Below are positions 1 through 8,612 of a DNA stretch of 44,765 nucleotides, piece after piece. A model generated the notes under the pieces. It worked only from the letters and a program-made list of their open reading frames with translations, did not search any database and was not told where the DNA came from. Origin of the DNA: Clostridia bacterium (lineage in GTDB: Bacteria; Bacillota; Clostridia; Oscillospirales; CAG-272); assembly GCA_017472255.1 (NCBI GenBank), contig JAFUQU010000003.1, positions 1-44,765 on the forward strand, in the 5' to 3' direction. A program made the translations under genes and the position numbers. Each line of letters opens with the position of its first letter. Within the stretch, counting starts at the first letter, position 1.

Positions 1-1
1 C

Positions 2-1222
2 ATCAACTGGATGGTGCGCGAGTTCAAGGCGGCAGAGGGCGTGGACCTCTCCAAGGACAAGATGGCGCTCCAGAGACTGAAGGAAGCCGCTGAAAAGGCG
101 AAGATTGAGCTGTCCGGCGTGACTTCGTCCAACATCAACCTGCCCTTCATCACCGCTGACGCCACCGGTCCGAAGCACTTCGACGCAACCCTCACCCGCG
201 CGAAGTTCAACGAGCTGACCGCCGATCTGGTTGAGCGCACCATGGTTCCCACCAAGAAGGCGCTGTCCGACGCCGGTCTGTCCGTGGGTCAGGTTGACAA
301 GGTGCTGCTGGTAGGCGGTTCCACCCGTATCCCCGCCGTTCAGGAAGCCGTAAAGAACTTCATCGGCAAGGATCCCTTCAAGGGCATCAATCCCGACGAG
401 TGCGTGGCAATCGGCGCGGCAATTCAGGGCGGCGTGCTTGGCGGCGACGTGAAGGATCTGCTGCTGCTGGATGTAACGCCTCTGTCCCTGGGTATTGAAA
501 CTCTGGGCGGCGTCTTCAACCGCATCATCGACAGAAACACCACCATCCCGGTTAAGAAGAGCCAGGTTTATTCCACCGCAGCCGACGGTCAGACCTCCGT
601 CGAAATCCACGTGCTCCAGGGTGAGCGCGACATGGCTGCCGGCAACACCACGCTGGGACGCTTCTCGCTGGACGGCATCGCTCCCGCACCCCGCGGCGTG
701 CCTCAGATTGAAGTTACCTTCGATATCGACGCCAACGGCATCGTAAACGTTACCGCGAAGGATAAGGGCACCGGCAAGGAGCAGCACATCACCATCACTT
801 CTTCCACCAATATGTCCCAGGAGGACATCGACCGCGCAGTCCGCGAGGCGGAGAAGTTCGCCGAGGAGGACAAGAAGCAGAAGGAAGCCGTCGAGACCAA
901 GAATCAGGCGGAGAACCTGATCTTCCAGTCCGAAAAGACGCTGAACGATCTGGGCGACAAGGTTTCCGAGGACGAGAAGGCTCCCGTAAGAGCCGCCATC
1001 GAGAAGCTGAAGGAGACCGTAAAGTCCGGCGACAACGACGCCATCAAGGCTGACACCGAGGCGCTTCAGAAGGCATTCTACGCCATTTCCGAGAAGCTTT
1101 ATCAGCAGAGCGGCGCGCAGGCTGACCCGAACATGGGCGGCGCTGACGCCGGTGCAGGCGCACAGGGCGGCTCCGACGGCACCTATTACAACGCAGACTA
1201 CGAGGACAAGACGGATAAGTAA
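2..1222 (+). CDS. dnaK: Molecular chaperone DnaK (Hsp70), C-terminal two thirds
   Basis: The reading frame is open from the left edge, so the 5' end lies outside the window; 406 residues remain of a protein usually about 610 long. Visible are the end of the ATPase domain ([13 protein letters not shown], then [13 protein letters not shown]), the start of the substrate-binding domain ([17 protein letters not shown], about residue 150 of this fragment), and the helical lid. The Gly/Ala-rich tail ([12 protein letters not shown]) ends in an acidic stretch. DnaK is a cytoplasmic ATP-driven chaperone working with DnaJ (next gene) and GrpE. The order dnaK-dnaJ is the usual Firmicutes heat-shock arrangement, though here the two are separated by about 455 bp containing a repeat pair and a possible separate dnaJ promoter. 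Confidence 0.98.
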   Translation: MNWMVREFKAAEGVDLSKDKMALQRLKEAAEKAKIELSGVTSSNINLPFITADATGPKHFDATLTRAKFNELTADLVERTMVPTKKALSDAGLSVGQVDKVLLVGGSTRIPAVQEAVKNFIGKDPFKGINPDECVAIGAAIQGGVLGGDVKDLLLLDVTPLSLGIETLGGVFNRIIDRNTTIPVKKSQVYSTAADGQTSVEIHVLQGERDMAAGNTTLGRFSLDGIAPAPRGVPQIEVTFDIDANGIVNVTAKDKGTGKEQHITITSSTNMSQEDIDRAVREAEKFAEEDKKQKEAVETKNQAENLIFQSEKTLNDLGDKVSEDEKAPVRAAIEKLKETVKSGDNDAIKADTEALQKAFYAISEKLYQQSGAQADPNMGGADAGAGAQGGSDGTYYNADYEDKTDK

Positions 1223-1234
1223 GTTATGTTAATT

Positions 1235-1341
1235 GCGGGGGAGGAATGAGCCTACGACTTTGCTTCGCAAGGTCATGGTAAAAGGCCCCCTCCTCCCCCG
1301 CACCCCCTCTACCCGCTAAAACTTTAATAAAAATTATTTGC
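1235..1341 (+). repeat. GC-rich hairpin element, left inverted copy
   Basis: This segment starts 12 bp after dnaK. Bases 1235-1252 pair with 1284-1301 (GCGGGGGAGGA against TCCTCCCCCGC, a few mismatches inside), giving a strong terminator-like hairpin, followed by an AT-rich tail with CCCGCTAAAACTTTAATAAA. The whole stretch recurs in reverse complement at 1572-1657. It may act as the dnaK terminator, but the duplicated tail suggests a dispersed intergenic repeat (REP or MITE-like) rather than a simple terminator. Confidence 0.8.
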
Positions 1342-1390
1342 GGTTCTGGGGTTAGTCTGATAAGATTTGATTGATTTTTTCCGCAAACCC

Positions 1391-1432
1391 AACGGCAGCG
1401 GTTGCAAATGAAGATTTGCGGCGGCTGCCGTC
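1391..1432 (+). other. Long hairpin in the dnaK-dnaJ gap
   Basis: A 19-bp stem with two G-U pairs and a four-base loop: the left arm begins AACGGCAGCGG and the right arm ends GGCTGCCGTC, closing on AAAT-GAAG-ATTT. No clear U run follows, so it is not a convincing intrinsic terminator. It sits midway between the two inverted repeat copies. Confidence 0.6.
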
Positions 1433-1481
1433 GCTTATTATCAAAAAGTGAACAAAACAAAAATAAATTTACAAATTCTTG

Positions 1482-1510
1482 TTTATTTTCAGACAAACAT
1501 ATAGTATAAT
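1482..1510 (+). promoter_or_regulatory. Possible dnaJ promoter
   Basis: A perfect TATAAT (1505-1510) lies 17 nt after a weak -35 (TTTATT, 1482-1487) in an AT-rich stretch. It would give dnaJ a long leader that includes the right copy of the hairpin element. No CIRCE operator is visible. The -10 is good and the -35 poor, so this is tentative. Confidence 0.4.
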
Positions 1511-1571
1511 ATATAGTTGTGTCGATTATGTTAAATATTTTGATTTATATCCGCCCTTCCGGTCTATAGCG

Positions 1572-1657
1572 TATTATTTTTATTAAAGTTTTAGCGGGAT
1601 GAGGGGGGTGCGGGGGGAGAAGGGGGCCTTTTTCAAAAGGCTTCCTTCTCCCCCCGC
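1572..1657 (-). repeat. GC-rich hairpin element, right inverted copy
   Basis: This is the reverse complement of the 1235-1341 element, sharing the AT tail (TTTATTAAAGTTTTAGCGGG) and the G-rich core. Its own arms, from about 1610 and ending CTTCTCCCCCCGC at 1657, form a strong hairpin that ends about 6 bp before the dnaJ ribosome-binding site, so it would sit in the dnaJ leader. It could limit read-through or translation of dnaJ, or be only a mobile repeat scar. Confidence 0.8.
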
Positions 1658-1677
1658 AAAACAAAGGAGTAAATACA

Positions 1678-2838
1678 ATGGCAGATAAACGTGATTATTA
1701 TGAAGTGTTAGGCGTGGATAAGAGCGCGGACGAAAGTACCATCAAGCGCGCTTACCGCACGCTGGCAAAAAAATATCATCCCGATATGAACCCCGGCGAC
1801 GCGGAGGCGGAGCGGATGTTCAAGGAGGTCAACGAGGCTTACGCCGTGCTGTCCGACCCGGAAAAAAAGCAGAAGTACGATCAGTTCGGCTTCGCGGGCG
1901 TGGATCCCAACGCGGGCTTCGGAGGCGGCGGAGCGGGAGGCTTCGGCGGATTCGGCGGCTTTGACGGCGGCGATATCTTCGGCGACATTTTCTCCAGCTT
2001 TTTCGGCGGCGACGCCACGGGAAGCACCGGCGGACGCCGGAACGGTCCCATGCGCGGCGGCGATATCCTCCAGCGGGTTACGATTTCCTTTGAGGAAGCG
2101 GCGTTCGGCTGCAAGAAGGAAATCAGCTACGGTCGTGTGGAAAAATGTCCTGAGTGCGACGCTACCGGCGCTGCCAAGGGCAGCAAGGTTGAGACCTGTC
2201 AGGCCTGCCACGGCTCGGGTCAGATTCGCGTCACCCAGCGCACCATGCTTGGCATGATGCAGACCACCAAGGTCTGCGACAGCTGCGGCGGTTCGGGCAA
2301 AATCATCAAGGAGCCTTGCACCAACTGCCGGGGCAAGGGCTACATCAAAATCAACAAAAAGCTGGAAGTCACCATCCCCGCCGGCATCGACGACGGGCAG
2401 AAGGTGGCAATCCGCACCCAGGGCGACTGCGGCAGAAACGGCGGTCCTGCGGGCGATTTGATTATCGCCGTCAGCGTCCGTCCCCATCCGATTTTCGAGC
2501 GGGACGGCTACAACATCTACTGCGAGGTTCCGATCACCTTCGCGGAAGCTACGCTGGGCGCGGACATCACCATCCCCACGCTGGAAGGGCAGGAGACCTA
2601 CACCATCCCCGAAGGCACCGAAACCGGCGCGTCCTTTACGCTGCGCGGCAAGGGCATTCCGATGGTCAACAGCAAGGGACGGGGCGACCTGATTTTCACC
2701 GTGGTCATCGAAACGCCCAAGGGTCTGACCGAAAATCAGAAGGAGCTTCTCCGTGCTTTCGCCAACAGCCTTGGGGAAAAGAACAGCACGAAGAAATCCA
2801 AATTCGGCGAGAAAATCAAGAAAATTTTTAATAAATAA
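1678..2838 (+). CDS. dnaJ: Co-chaperone DnaJ (type I Hsp40)
   Basis: 386 residues, a normal length for the family. The J domain carries the HPD motif (KKYHPDMNPG, about residue 35) that stimulates the DnaK ATPase. A Gly/Phe-rich linker (about residues 75-105) is followed by four CxxCxGxG-type zinc repeats (CPECDATG, CQACHGSG, CDSCGGSG, CTNCRGKG; about 155-225) and the two C-terminal substrate-binding beta domains. It delivers unfolded clients to DnaK in the cytoplasm. The start is set by AAAGGAG eight bases upstream of ATG 1678. The C-terminus is unusually basic (many Lys). Confidence 0.98.
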   Translation: MADKRDYYEVLGVDKSADESTIKRAYRTLAKKYHPDMNPGDAEAERMFKEVNEAYAVLSDPEKKQKYDQFGFAGVDPNAGFGGGGAGGFGGFGGFDGGDIFGDIFSSFFGGDATGSTGGRRNGPMRGGDILQRVTISFEEAAFGCKKEISYGRVEKCPECDATGAAKGSKVETCQACHGSGQIRVTQRTMLGMMQTTKVCDSCGGSGKIIKEPCTNCRGKGYIKINKKLEVTIPAGIDDGQKVAIRTQGDCGRNGGPAGDLIIAVSVRPHPIFERDGYNIYCEVPITFAEATLGADITIPTLEGQETYTIPEGTETGASFTLRGKGIPMVNSKGRGDLIFTVVIETPKGLTENQKELLRAFANSLGEKNSTKKSKFGEKIKKIFNK

Positions 2839-2879
2839 TTTTCATTAACAATGAAGGACGCGATCTTTTCGTCCGTAGG

Positions 2880-2939
2880 GAGCGACACCATGCGACCAAA
2901 GGTCGCTTTGTCGCTCCGCCCGCACCCAATGTCGGGCGG
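2880..2939 (+). terminator. Tandem hairpins after dnaJ
   Basis: A nested hairpin (GAGCGACA 2880-2887 pairing with TGTCGCTC near 2908-2915, with inner GCGACC-AAA-GGTCGC) is followed at once by a second one (CCGCCCG ... CGGGCGG, 2916-2939). There is no U tract, so termination is uncertain. The paired hairpins 40 bp after dnaJ and 25 bp before prmA resemble a dispersed intergenic repeat or a processing signal. Confidence 0.5.
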
Positions 2940-2964
2940 ATATAAATATTGAGAGGACATTCCA

Positions 2965-3885
2965 ATGAACTGGACGCAGCTGAAAGTCACCGTGAGAACC
3001 GGCGACATCGACCGCACCGCCGCCATCATGTCCATGCTGGACAACGGCATCCTTATCGAGGATTACAGCGACATCGAAAGCGGTCTGAAAACCGTCTACG
3101 GCGATCTGATCGACGAAGCCATTCTGAACGCCGATAAATCGGTGGGCGCGGTGTCGATCTACATCCCCGAGGATAAGAATTACACCGATTATACCGCCTT
3201 CCTGAAGGATCGCTTCACCGCCGAGGGCATCGAGCATAAGATGGAGCTGCTCGGCGTGGACGAGGAGGAATGGTCCACCGCGTGGAAGAAATATTACCAC
3301 CCCATCCATATCGGACAGCGGCTGGTCGTCGTTCCCATGTGGGAGAAGTATGAGCCTGCCGAGGGCGAGATTATCATCCGCATGGATCCGGGCATGGCGT
3401 TCGGAACCGGCACCCACGAAACCACCCGGCTGGTCTGTTCGCTGATCGAGAAATACCTCGTCCCCGGACAGCGTGTGCTGGATGTGGGAACGGACAGCGG
3501 CATTCTGTCCATCTGCGCGTCCAAGCTGGGCGCGGGGGAGCGCTTCGCCTACGACATCGACCCGGTGGCGGTTCGCGTTGCGCAGGAAAACGTGAAGGAT
3601 AACGGGCTTGACAACATCACCTGCGGCGTGTCCGATCTGCTCAAGGACGTGGATACCTCGAAGGGCGAGTACGATTTCTGCGTGGCGAACATCGTGGCGG
3701 ACATCATCATCCGGATGTCCGACGACATCGCGAACTATGTCAAAAAGGGCGCGTATGTGATCACCTCGGGCATCATCGAGGTCTATGCCGCCAACGTGCG
3801 GGCTGCCATGGAGCGAAACGGCTTCACACTGGTCGATCAGGCTATGGAGAGCGACTGGGTGGCTATGGTCTATCAGAAAAACTAA
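2965..3885 (+). CDS. prmA: Ribosomal protein L11 methyltransferase PrmA
   Basis: 306 residues. PrmA uses S-adenosylmethionine to methylate ribosomal protein L11. An N-terminal L11-recognition domain (about residues 1-110) precedes the Rossmann methyltransferase domain, with the family signature GMAFGTGTHETTRL (about 140) and the Asn motif VANIVADI (about 245). The SAM motif I reads DVGTDSGILS (about 172): the middle glycine of the usual GxGxG is aspartate. The start ATG 2965 has GAGAGGA about 7 bases upstream. The position just after dnaJ and before rsmE is the common Firmicutes order (dnaK-dnaJ-prmA-rsmE), though a terminator and a strong promoter separate it from rsmE here. Confidence 0.95.
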   Translation: MNWTQLKVTVRTGDIDRTAAIMSMLDNGILIEDYSDIESGLKTVYGDLIDEAILNADKSVGAVSIYIPEDKNYTDYTAFLKDRFTAEGIEHKMELLGVDEEEWSTAWKKYYHPIHIGQRLVVVPMWEKYEPAEGEIIIRMDPGMAFGTGTHETTRLVCSLIEKYLVPGQRVLDVGTDSGILSICASKLGAGERFAYDIDPVAVRVAQENVKDNGLDNITCGVSDLLKDVDTSKGEYDFCVANIVADIIIRMSDDIANYVKKGAYVITSGIIEVYAANVRAAMERNGFTLVDQAMESDWVAMVYQKN

Positions 3886-3891
3886 AAATTA

Positions 3892-3931
3892 GCACGCCGG
3901 AGTCTGTTTTGACCGCCTTCGGTGTGCTTTT
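3892..3931 (+). terminator. Intrinsic terminator after prmA
   Basis: GCACGCCGGAG (3892-3902) pairs, with G-U pairs, with CTTCGGTGTGC (ending 3927), followed by TTTT. It lies 7 bp after the prmA stop. Confidence 0.7.
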
Positions 3932-3985
3932 GGTGTGTCTTCCGTGATTTTGAGGAAAATTTTTTAAGGAATTTTGAAAAATAAT

Positions 3986-4014
3986 TTGACAAAATACCGA
4001 AGATATAGTATAAT
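3986..4014 (+). promoter_or_regulatory. Consensus sigma-A promoter for rsmE
   Basis: TTGACA (3986-3991), a 17-nt spacer and TATAAT (4009-4014) match the housekeeping consensus exactly. The rsmE start lies about 40 bp downstream. Confidence 0.9.
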
Positions 4015-4054
4015 AGTATACAGCGAACGGATTTTGCTGAGATAAGAGGTAAAA

Positions 4055-4798
4055 ATGCCGCGATTCTTTTTATCCGCGTCGAATATCGCCGACGGCATCG
4101 TCACAATCTGCGGCGACGACGCGCTGCACATCTCTCGCTCCCTGCGTATGCGAAGGGGCGAGGAGATCACCGTCTGCGATATGCAGAAAATCGAATACCG
4201 CTGCGTCCTTGAGGACTTCACCGCCGACACCGTCACCGCACGGATTTTAGCGTCGAAGCCTTCGGACACCGAACCGCCCTGTCCCATCCGCCTCTATCAG
4301 GCGCTGCCCAAGTCGGACAAGCTGGATGTGATTATCCAGAAGGCGGTGGAATCGGGCGCGTCCGCCATCATCCCCTTTGAAAGCGAGCGCTGCGTGGTGC
4401 GAGCCGACGACCCTTCCCGGGAATCCAAGAAGCTGGAACGCCGCAGACGCATCGCGCTGGAAGCCGCCAAGCAGTGCGGACGGGGCGTCGTTCCCGAGGT
4501 CAGCCTGCCCATGTCCTTTTCGCAGATGCTGAAGGAGGCGTCGGGCTGTGAGCTGAAGCTGTTCTTCTACGAGGGCGACGGCACGGTTTCGCTGCGGGGG
4601 CTGCTGGAGGGAATCGACGGTCAGCCGGAAAGCATCGCCATCATCGTTGGCGCGGAGGGCGGATTCTCCCTGCGCGAGGTGGAGACGGCGAGGGAAGCGA
4701 GCTTCGCGTTGTGCGGGCTGGGACAGCGGATTCTGCGATGCGAGACGGCGTCGGGCTTTGCGCTGGCGTGTCTTGCCTATCGGTTCGAGCTAAATTGA
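4055..4798 (+). CDS. rsmE: 16S rRNA (uracil1498-N3)-methyltransferase RsmE
   Basis: 247 residues, typical for this SPOUT-class enzyme, which methylates N3 of U1498 in 16S rRNA using SAM. Recognisable are the N-terminal PUA-like segment (DDALHISRSLRMRRGEEI), the KSDKLDVIIQKAVESG core, and the C-terminal knot motifs VGAEGGFS (more often GPEGGFS) and LGQRILRCETA. ATG 4055 follows AAGAGG. It is transcribed from its own strong promoter, and the next membrane-protein gene follows after 21 bp, so the two are probably cotranscribed. Confidence 0.95.
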   Translation: MPRFFLSASNIADGIVTICGDDALHISRSLRMRRGEEITVCDMQKIEYRCVLEDFTADTVTARILASKPSDTEPPCPIRLYQALPKSDKLDVIIQKAVESGASAIIPFESERCVVRADDPSRESKKLERRRRIALEAAKQCGRGVVPEVSLPMSFSQMLKEASGCELKLFFYEGDGTVSLRGLLEGIDGQPESIAIIVGAEGGFSLREVETAREASFALCGLGQRILRCETASGFALACLAYRFELN

Positions 4799-4819
4799 AT
4801 TTATAATTTGGAGTGTGTT

Positions 4820-5611
4820 ATGGTGAGCAACAATCTGAAAAAGGACAAAATTGAAAGAGCAATTCAAAAGAGAAAGCAGTCCGATCTGGTGGTCAACAAG
4901 CTGATGGTCGTGTTCCTGCTGACCGTCGCTGCCGTATGCGGCATGATGATCGCAAAGCGGAATATCGACACGGAAGCTTCCTTCCTGAGCTATGTGCTGC
5001 CGGTGCTGCTGGTGATTTCCGGCGTGCTGTTCGCGCTGTCCGTGGTGAACCTCGCCATGTCTCGCAGCCGTCACGTGGATGAGAGCCGGAAGGTGATTAC
5101 CAGCCTGAATCTCTGTGGTGCCGCCGCCGTTTTCTTCCTCGGATGCGCTGTTTATCGGCTGTCCTTTGAAGCGACCTGGGTGATTTTCGGCGTGATCGGC
5201 GCGGCTGTGCTTTACTTTGTTTACATGATTTTCCGCAAGGATTTCTTTATTTATTCGCTGGTTACTGCGCTGGGCGTGGTTTTTGTGAAGCTCGCGTCCT
5301 TCAATCCCTACTCCACGCTGGGCGGGCTGGTGAAGATTGCCGCGCTGGTGATGACCTTCGCCGTACCCGTGGCAGCGATCATTCTGGCGCTCCTGCTGAC
5401 CGCAGGGAAGGGCAGCCTGACCCTCGGCGACAAGCAGTACAAGCTGCTGGAAAAAGGCGATCATGTGTACCCCATTTTTATCGCGTCGGCGCTGACGCTG
5501 GCGGGAGCTGTACTGGCGATTGCAGCCAGCACTGCCGCTATTTATGCGATTATCGCTCTTCTTGTTGCATATCTCGCGATCATCGTGGCATATACGATAA
5601 AAATGATGTGA
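4820..5611 (+). CDS. Polytopic membrane protein of unknown function
   Basis: 263 residues starting at ATG 4820, with GGAG six bases upstream; an in-frame TTG at 4808 overlaps that ribosome-binding site and is less likely. A short basic N-terminus (NNLKKDKIERAIQKRKQ) is followed by about eight hydrophobic segments covering almost the whole chain, so it should be an integral membrane protein with the N-terminus inside. I recognise no family motif and assign no function. It follows rsmE by 21 bp and is likely in the same transcript. Confidence 0.8.
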   Translation: MVSNNLKKDKIERAIQKRKQSDLVVNKLMVVFLLTVAAVCGMMIAKRNIDTEASFLSYVLPVLLVISGVLFALSVVNLAMSRSRHVDESRKVITSLNLCGAAAVFFLGCAVYRLSFEATWVIFGVIGAAVLYFVYMIFRKDFFIYSLVTALGVVFVKLASFNPYSTLGGLVKIAALVMTFAVPVAAIILALLLTAGKGSLTLGDKQYKLLEKGDHVYPIFIASALTLAGAVLAIAASTAAIYAIIALLVAYLAIIVAYTIKMM

Positions 5612-5639
5612 ATTTTTAGTGAATATTCCGAATTACCTA

Positions 5640-5668
5640 TTGAAAAATTACAAAATAAAGTGTAAAAT
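5640..5668 (+). promoter_or_regulatory. Sigma-A promoter for the PucR/CdaR-like gene
   Basis: TTGAAA (5640-5645), a 17-nt spacer and TAAAAT (5663-5668), in an AT-rich gap about 60 bp before the start codon. Confidence 0.75.
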
Positions 5669-5731
5669 ATAGGGTAGTATCGAACAAAATAATATAATCA
5701 ATATATACAGAACGTTGAAAGGAAGAGCTTT

Positions 5732-6817
5732 ATGTCAAACAGATTATTTCAGGGGATTATACATCAGATGAAGGACGCGGTTGACCGTGTCATCGGCGTC
5801 ATCGACGAAAACGGCGTGATCATCTCGTGCAGCGAGCTGGTCAAGATCGGCGAAACTTGTCAGGGCGTGCGCGATGAACTGGCCTACACCTCGGAGGCTG
5901 TCACCACCGGCGGCTACACCTATCGTCAGATCGGCACCGGCGCCAAGCCCGAATACGTGGTATTCGTGGAGGGCGAGGACAAAATGGCCGAAAAAATCTC
6001 CATGATCCTGTCGATTTCGCTCAATAATATCAAGAACCTCTATGATGAAAAGTACGACAAAGGCTCGTTCATCAAGAACATTATCCTGGACAACATACTT
6101 CCAAGCGACATTTACATCAAATCCAAAGAACTGCATTTCAACGCGGACGTTTCGCGGATCGTTTTCCTGATCAAGTTCTTCGGCAAGTCGGACGTGATTC
6201 CCTTCGATATGGTGCAGAATATGTTCCCCGACAAGAACAAGGACTACGTCATCAGCGTGGGCGAGCACGACATCGTGCTGGTTAAGGAAATCAAGCCCAA
6301 CTACGATATGCGCGAGATCGAAAAAATCGCAAAAACCATCGCCGACACCCTGTCCAGCGAATTCTATGCCAAGGTTTCCATCGGCATCGGCACCGCTGTG
6401 GACAACATCAAGGATCTGGCCCGCTCCTACAAGGAAGCGCAGGTCGCCATCGAAGTCGGCAAGGTCTTCGACACCGAAAAGAACATCATCAGCTATGAGA
6501 ATCTGGGCATCGGACGCCTGATTTATCAGCTTCCCACCACCCTGTGCGAAATGTTCCTGCAGGAGGTCTTCAAGAAAGGCTCCCTCGAGTCCCTCGACCG
6601 CGAGACCCTGATGACCATCCAGTGCTTCTTCGAGAACAACCTGAACGTCTCCGAAACCTCCAGAAAGCTGTTCGTTCACAGAAATACGCTGGTTTACCGT
6701 CTGGAGAAAATCCGCAAGCTCACCGGTCTCGACCTGCGTGAGTTTGAGCATGCCATCACCTTCAAGGTAGCGCTGATGGTCAAGAAGTACCTGACATCCA
6801 AGCCGGTCAAGTTCTGA
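5732..6817 (+). CDS. PucR/CdaR-family transcriptional regulator
   Basis: 361 residues. The C-terminus (about 295-355) holds the PucR-type helix-turn-helix: ETLMTIQCFFENNLNVSETS followed by KLFVHRNTLVYRLEKI, with the conserved hydrophobic-HRNT-xxYR pattern. The middle region (about 120-260) matches the GGDEF-like domain typical of CdaR proteins (KVSIGIGTAVDNIKDLARSY, then KEAQVAIEVG). The N-terminal part is probably a ligand-sensing domain. Relatives sense sugar acids or nucleobase breakdown products, but no target operon is adjacent, so the ligand is unknown. ATG 5732 has GAAAGGAAG upstream and its own promoter. Confidence 0.9.
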   Translation: MSNRLFQGIIHQMKDAVDRVIGVIDENGVIISCSELVKIGETCQGVRDELAYTSEAVTTGGYTYRQIGTGAKPEYVVFVEGEDKMAEKISMILSISLNNIKNLYDEKYDKGSFIKNIILDNILPSDIYIKSKELHFNADVSRIVFLIKFFGKSDVIPFDMVQNMFPDKNKDYVISVGEHDIVLVKEIKPNYDMREIEKIAKTIADTLSSEFYAKVSIGIGTAVDNIKDLARSYKEAQVAIEVGKVFDTEKNIISYENLGIGRLIYQLPTTLCEMFLQEVFKKGSLESLDRETLMTIQCFFENNLNVSETSRKLFVHRNTLVYRLEKIRKLTGLDLREFEHAITFKVALMVKKYLTSKPVKF

Positions 6818-6827
6818 GAAAATTTAT

Positions 6828-6880
6828 ATGCTAAATGCTGAATGACAGCAGGTTTTTGCGCGGAATTCAGCATTTAGCAT
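6828..6880 (+). terminator. Palindromic hairpin after the PucR-like gene
   Basis: A perfect 16-bp stem (ATGCTAAATGCTGAAT at 6828-6843 with its complement at 6865-6880) starting 11 bp after the stop codon. There is only a weak T run after it (TTCTTGCGTTT). It is a terminator or a small palindromic repeat. Confidence 0.6.
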
Positions 6881-6923
6881 TCTTGCGTTTACCATAATCA
6901 ATTTACGGAGTTACCGCTGCGAA

Positions 6924-7688
6924 ATGATAGAATTCAGAGATGTGAAAAAAACCTATCCCAACGGCACCGTGGCGCTGGACGGCGTGAACCTGAAAATCGC
7001 CGACGGCGAGTTTGTCTTCATCGTGGGCGAGTCGGGCGCGGGCAAAACCACGCTGATGAAGCTCCTTCTGCGTGAAGAAAAAGTCACCAGCGGACGGCTC
7101 ATCGTGCGCGTCAACCGCACCGGCTTTCCGGGCGGACAGGTTCCGTCGGGCAACACCGCTGAAATTCCCAGAGTGGGAACCAAGCCGGGCGTTACCGAGT
7201 ACGATCTGTCCAAAATATCCAACTTCAAGGTGCCTTATTACAGGCGGGAGCTGGGAGTAGTCTTCCAGGATTTCCGCTTGTTCCCTAATAAAACGGTATT
7301 TGAGAACGTGGCCTTCGCCATGCAGGTCATCGGCGAATCGAACCGGGTCATTAAACGCCGCGTGCCGGCCATTCTCAACATTGTCAACCTGACCGAAAAG
7401 TTCAACTGCTATCCGTCCCAGCTTTCGGGCGGCGAGCAGCAGCGTGTGGCGCTGGCCCGCGCGCTGGCTAACAATCCGCAGATTATCATCGCGGACGAGC
7501 CTACCGGCAACATCGACCCGAAAATGAGTCTGGAAATCATGAACCTGCTTGTGAAAATTCATAAGCGGGGTAAAACGGTTATTGTCGTCACCCACGAAAA
7601 GGATTTGGTGGATTATTTCCGCCAGCGCGTCATCAAGATTTCCGACGGCAGAGTGGTCAGCGACGGAGTCGGAGGTATGTTCGGGTGA
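6924..7688 (+). CDS. ftsE: Cell division ATP-binding protein FtsE, with an insertion
   Basis: 254 residues, longer than the usual 220-230. It is the ATPase of the FtsEX complex, which regulates peptidoglycan hydrolases at the division site. Present are Walker A ([14 protein letters not shown]), the Q loop ([11 protein letters not shown]), the ABC signature ([15 protein letters not shown]) and Walker B ([13 protein letters not shown]). The extra length comes from about 28 residues (roughly 70-105) between Walker A and the Q loop, containing [20 protein letters not shown], where FtsE of Bacillus subtilis has a short loop. No strong ribosome-binding site is seen. The stop overlaps the ftsX start by 4 bp. 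Confidence 0.95.
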   Translation: MIEFRDVKKTYPNGTVALDGVNLKIADGEFVFIVGESGAGKTTLMKLLLREEKVTSGRLIVRVNRTGFPGGQVPSGNTAEIPRVGTKPGVTEYDLSKISNFKVPYYRRELGVVFQDFRLFPNKTVFENVAFAMQVIGESNRVIKRRVPAILNIVNLTEKFNCYPSQLSGGEQQRVALARALANNPQIIIADEPTGNIDPKMSLEIMNLLVKIHKRGKTVIVVTHEKDLVDYFRQRVIKISDGRVVSDGVGGMFG

Positions 7689-8572
7689 AACAATACAGAG
7701 CAAGCTATTTTTTAGGGCAGGGCATCAAGGGACTGTGGCGCAACGGCGTAATGTCGGTGGCGTCGATTACGGTGCTGATGAGCTGTCTGGTGGTTATGGG
7801 CAGCTTCGCGCTGCTCATTCTCAACATCGATGTGAATCTGGAAAAGCTGGGTCTGATGAACGAAATCGTCGTTTTCATCGACGAAACCAAGGACGACCTG
7901 GCCGTGGAGGAAATCGGTGCGAAAATCCGCGCGCTGGACAACATTGAAAGCGTGGAATTTATTTCCAAGGAACAGGCACTGGAGGAGGAACAGGCGCGTT
8001 TCGCCGATTATCCTGACCTCTATAACCTGGTGGAGGGCGATAACCCCCTGCGCGATTCCTTTGTCATTACATATCAGGACAATTCCAAGGCGTCCACGCT
8101 GGTCTATCAGCTGGGACAGATCGACGGCATCGCCAAGATTAACCATCGTCAAGATCTGGCGGCGTCCATCGAACGGGTGAAAAGCGGCATTTCGCTGGTG
8201 CTGGTATGGTTCATGGCGATTCTGTTCGTCGTGAGCATTTTCGTCATCATCAATACCATCAAGCTGGCGGTTCACGCCCGTCGGCAGGAGATTACCGTCA
8301 TGCGCTATGTGGGCGCGACCAACTGGTTCGTGATTCTGCCGTTCATTTTTGAAGGCATCATCATCGGCGTTTTGGCGAGCGGGCTGGCTTACCTGATCGA
8401 ATGGTATATGTACCGCTACGTGATTTCGATGATGACCGGCAGCTTCTCGTTTGTAACCATCCTCGCCTTTGAGGAAATTGCGCTGCCGCTGGGACTGGCG
8501 TTCTTGGGCATCGGCATCGTTACCGGCATCATCGGCTCAACCATTTCCACCAACCGCTATCTGAAAGCCTGA
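7685..8572 (+). CDS. ftsX: Cell division protein FtsX
   Basis: 295 residues, starting at GTG 7685 within the GTGA overlap with ftsE. The topology is that of FtsX: one N-terminal membrane segment (about 20-42), an extracellular domain (about 43-170), then three membrane segments near the C-terminus. The motif HARRQEITVMRYVGATNWFV lies between the last segments and is the FtsX cytoplasmic signature. FtsX passes the ATPase signal of FtsE to an outside hydrolase. The next gene encodes a coiled-coil M23 peptidase, the expected partner. Confidence 0.95.
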   Translation: MKQYRASYFLGQGIKGLWRNGVMSVASITVLMSCLVVMGSFALLILNIDVNLEKLGLMNEIVVFIDETKDDLAVEEIGAKIRALDNIESVEFISKEQALEEEQARFADYPDLYNLVEGDNPLRDSFVITYQDNSKASTLVYQLGQIDGIAKINHRQDLAASIERVKSGISLVLVWFMAILFVVSIFVIINTIKLAVHARRQEITVMRYVGATNWFVILPFIFEGIIIGVLASGLAYLIEWYMYRYVISMMTGSFSFVTILAFEEIALPLGLAFLGIGIVTGIIGSTISTNRYLKA

Positions 8573-8612
8573 TTTTATCAGCACGATTCGTATACACGAA
8601 AGGATGAAACTT

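Noticed and set aside
1223..1677. CIRCE operator before dnaJ
   Set aside because: No TTAGCACTC-N9-GAGTGCTAA type repeat is present in the gap; the inverted repeats there are GC-rich hairpin elements.
1708..2487. 259-codon minus-strand open frame opposite dnaJ
   Set aside because: It lies wholly inside dnaJ, has low-complexity Ala-rich translation and no ribosome-binding site; it is a GC-driven shadow.
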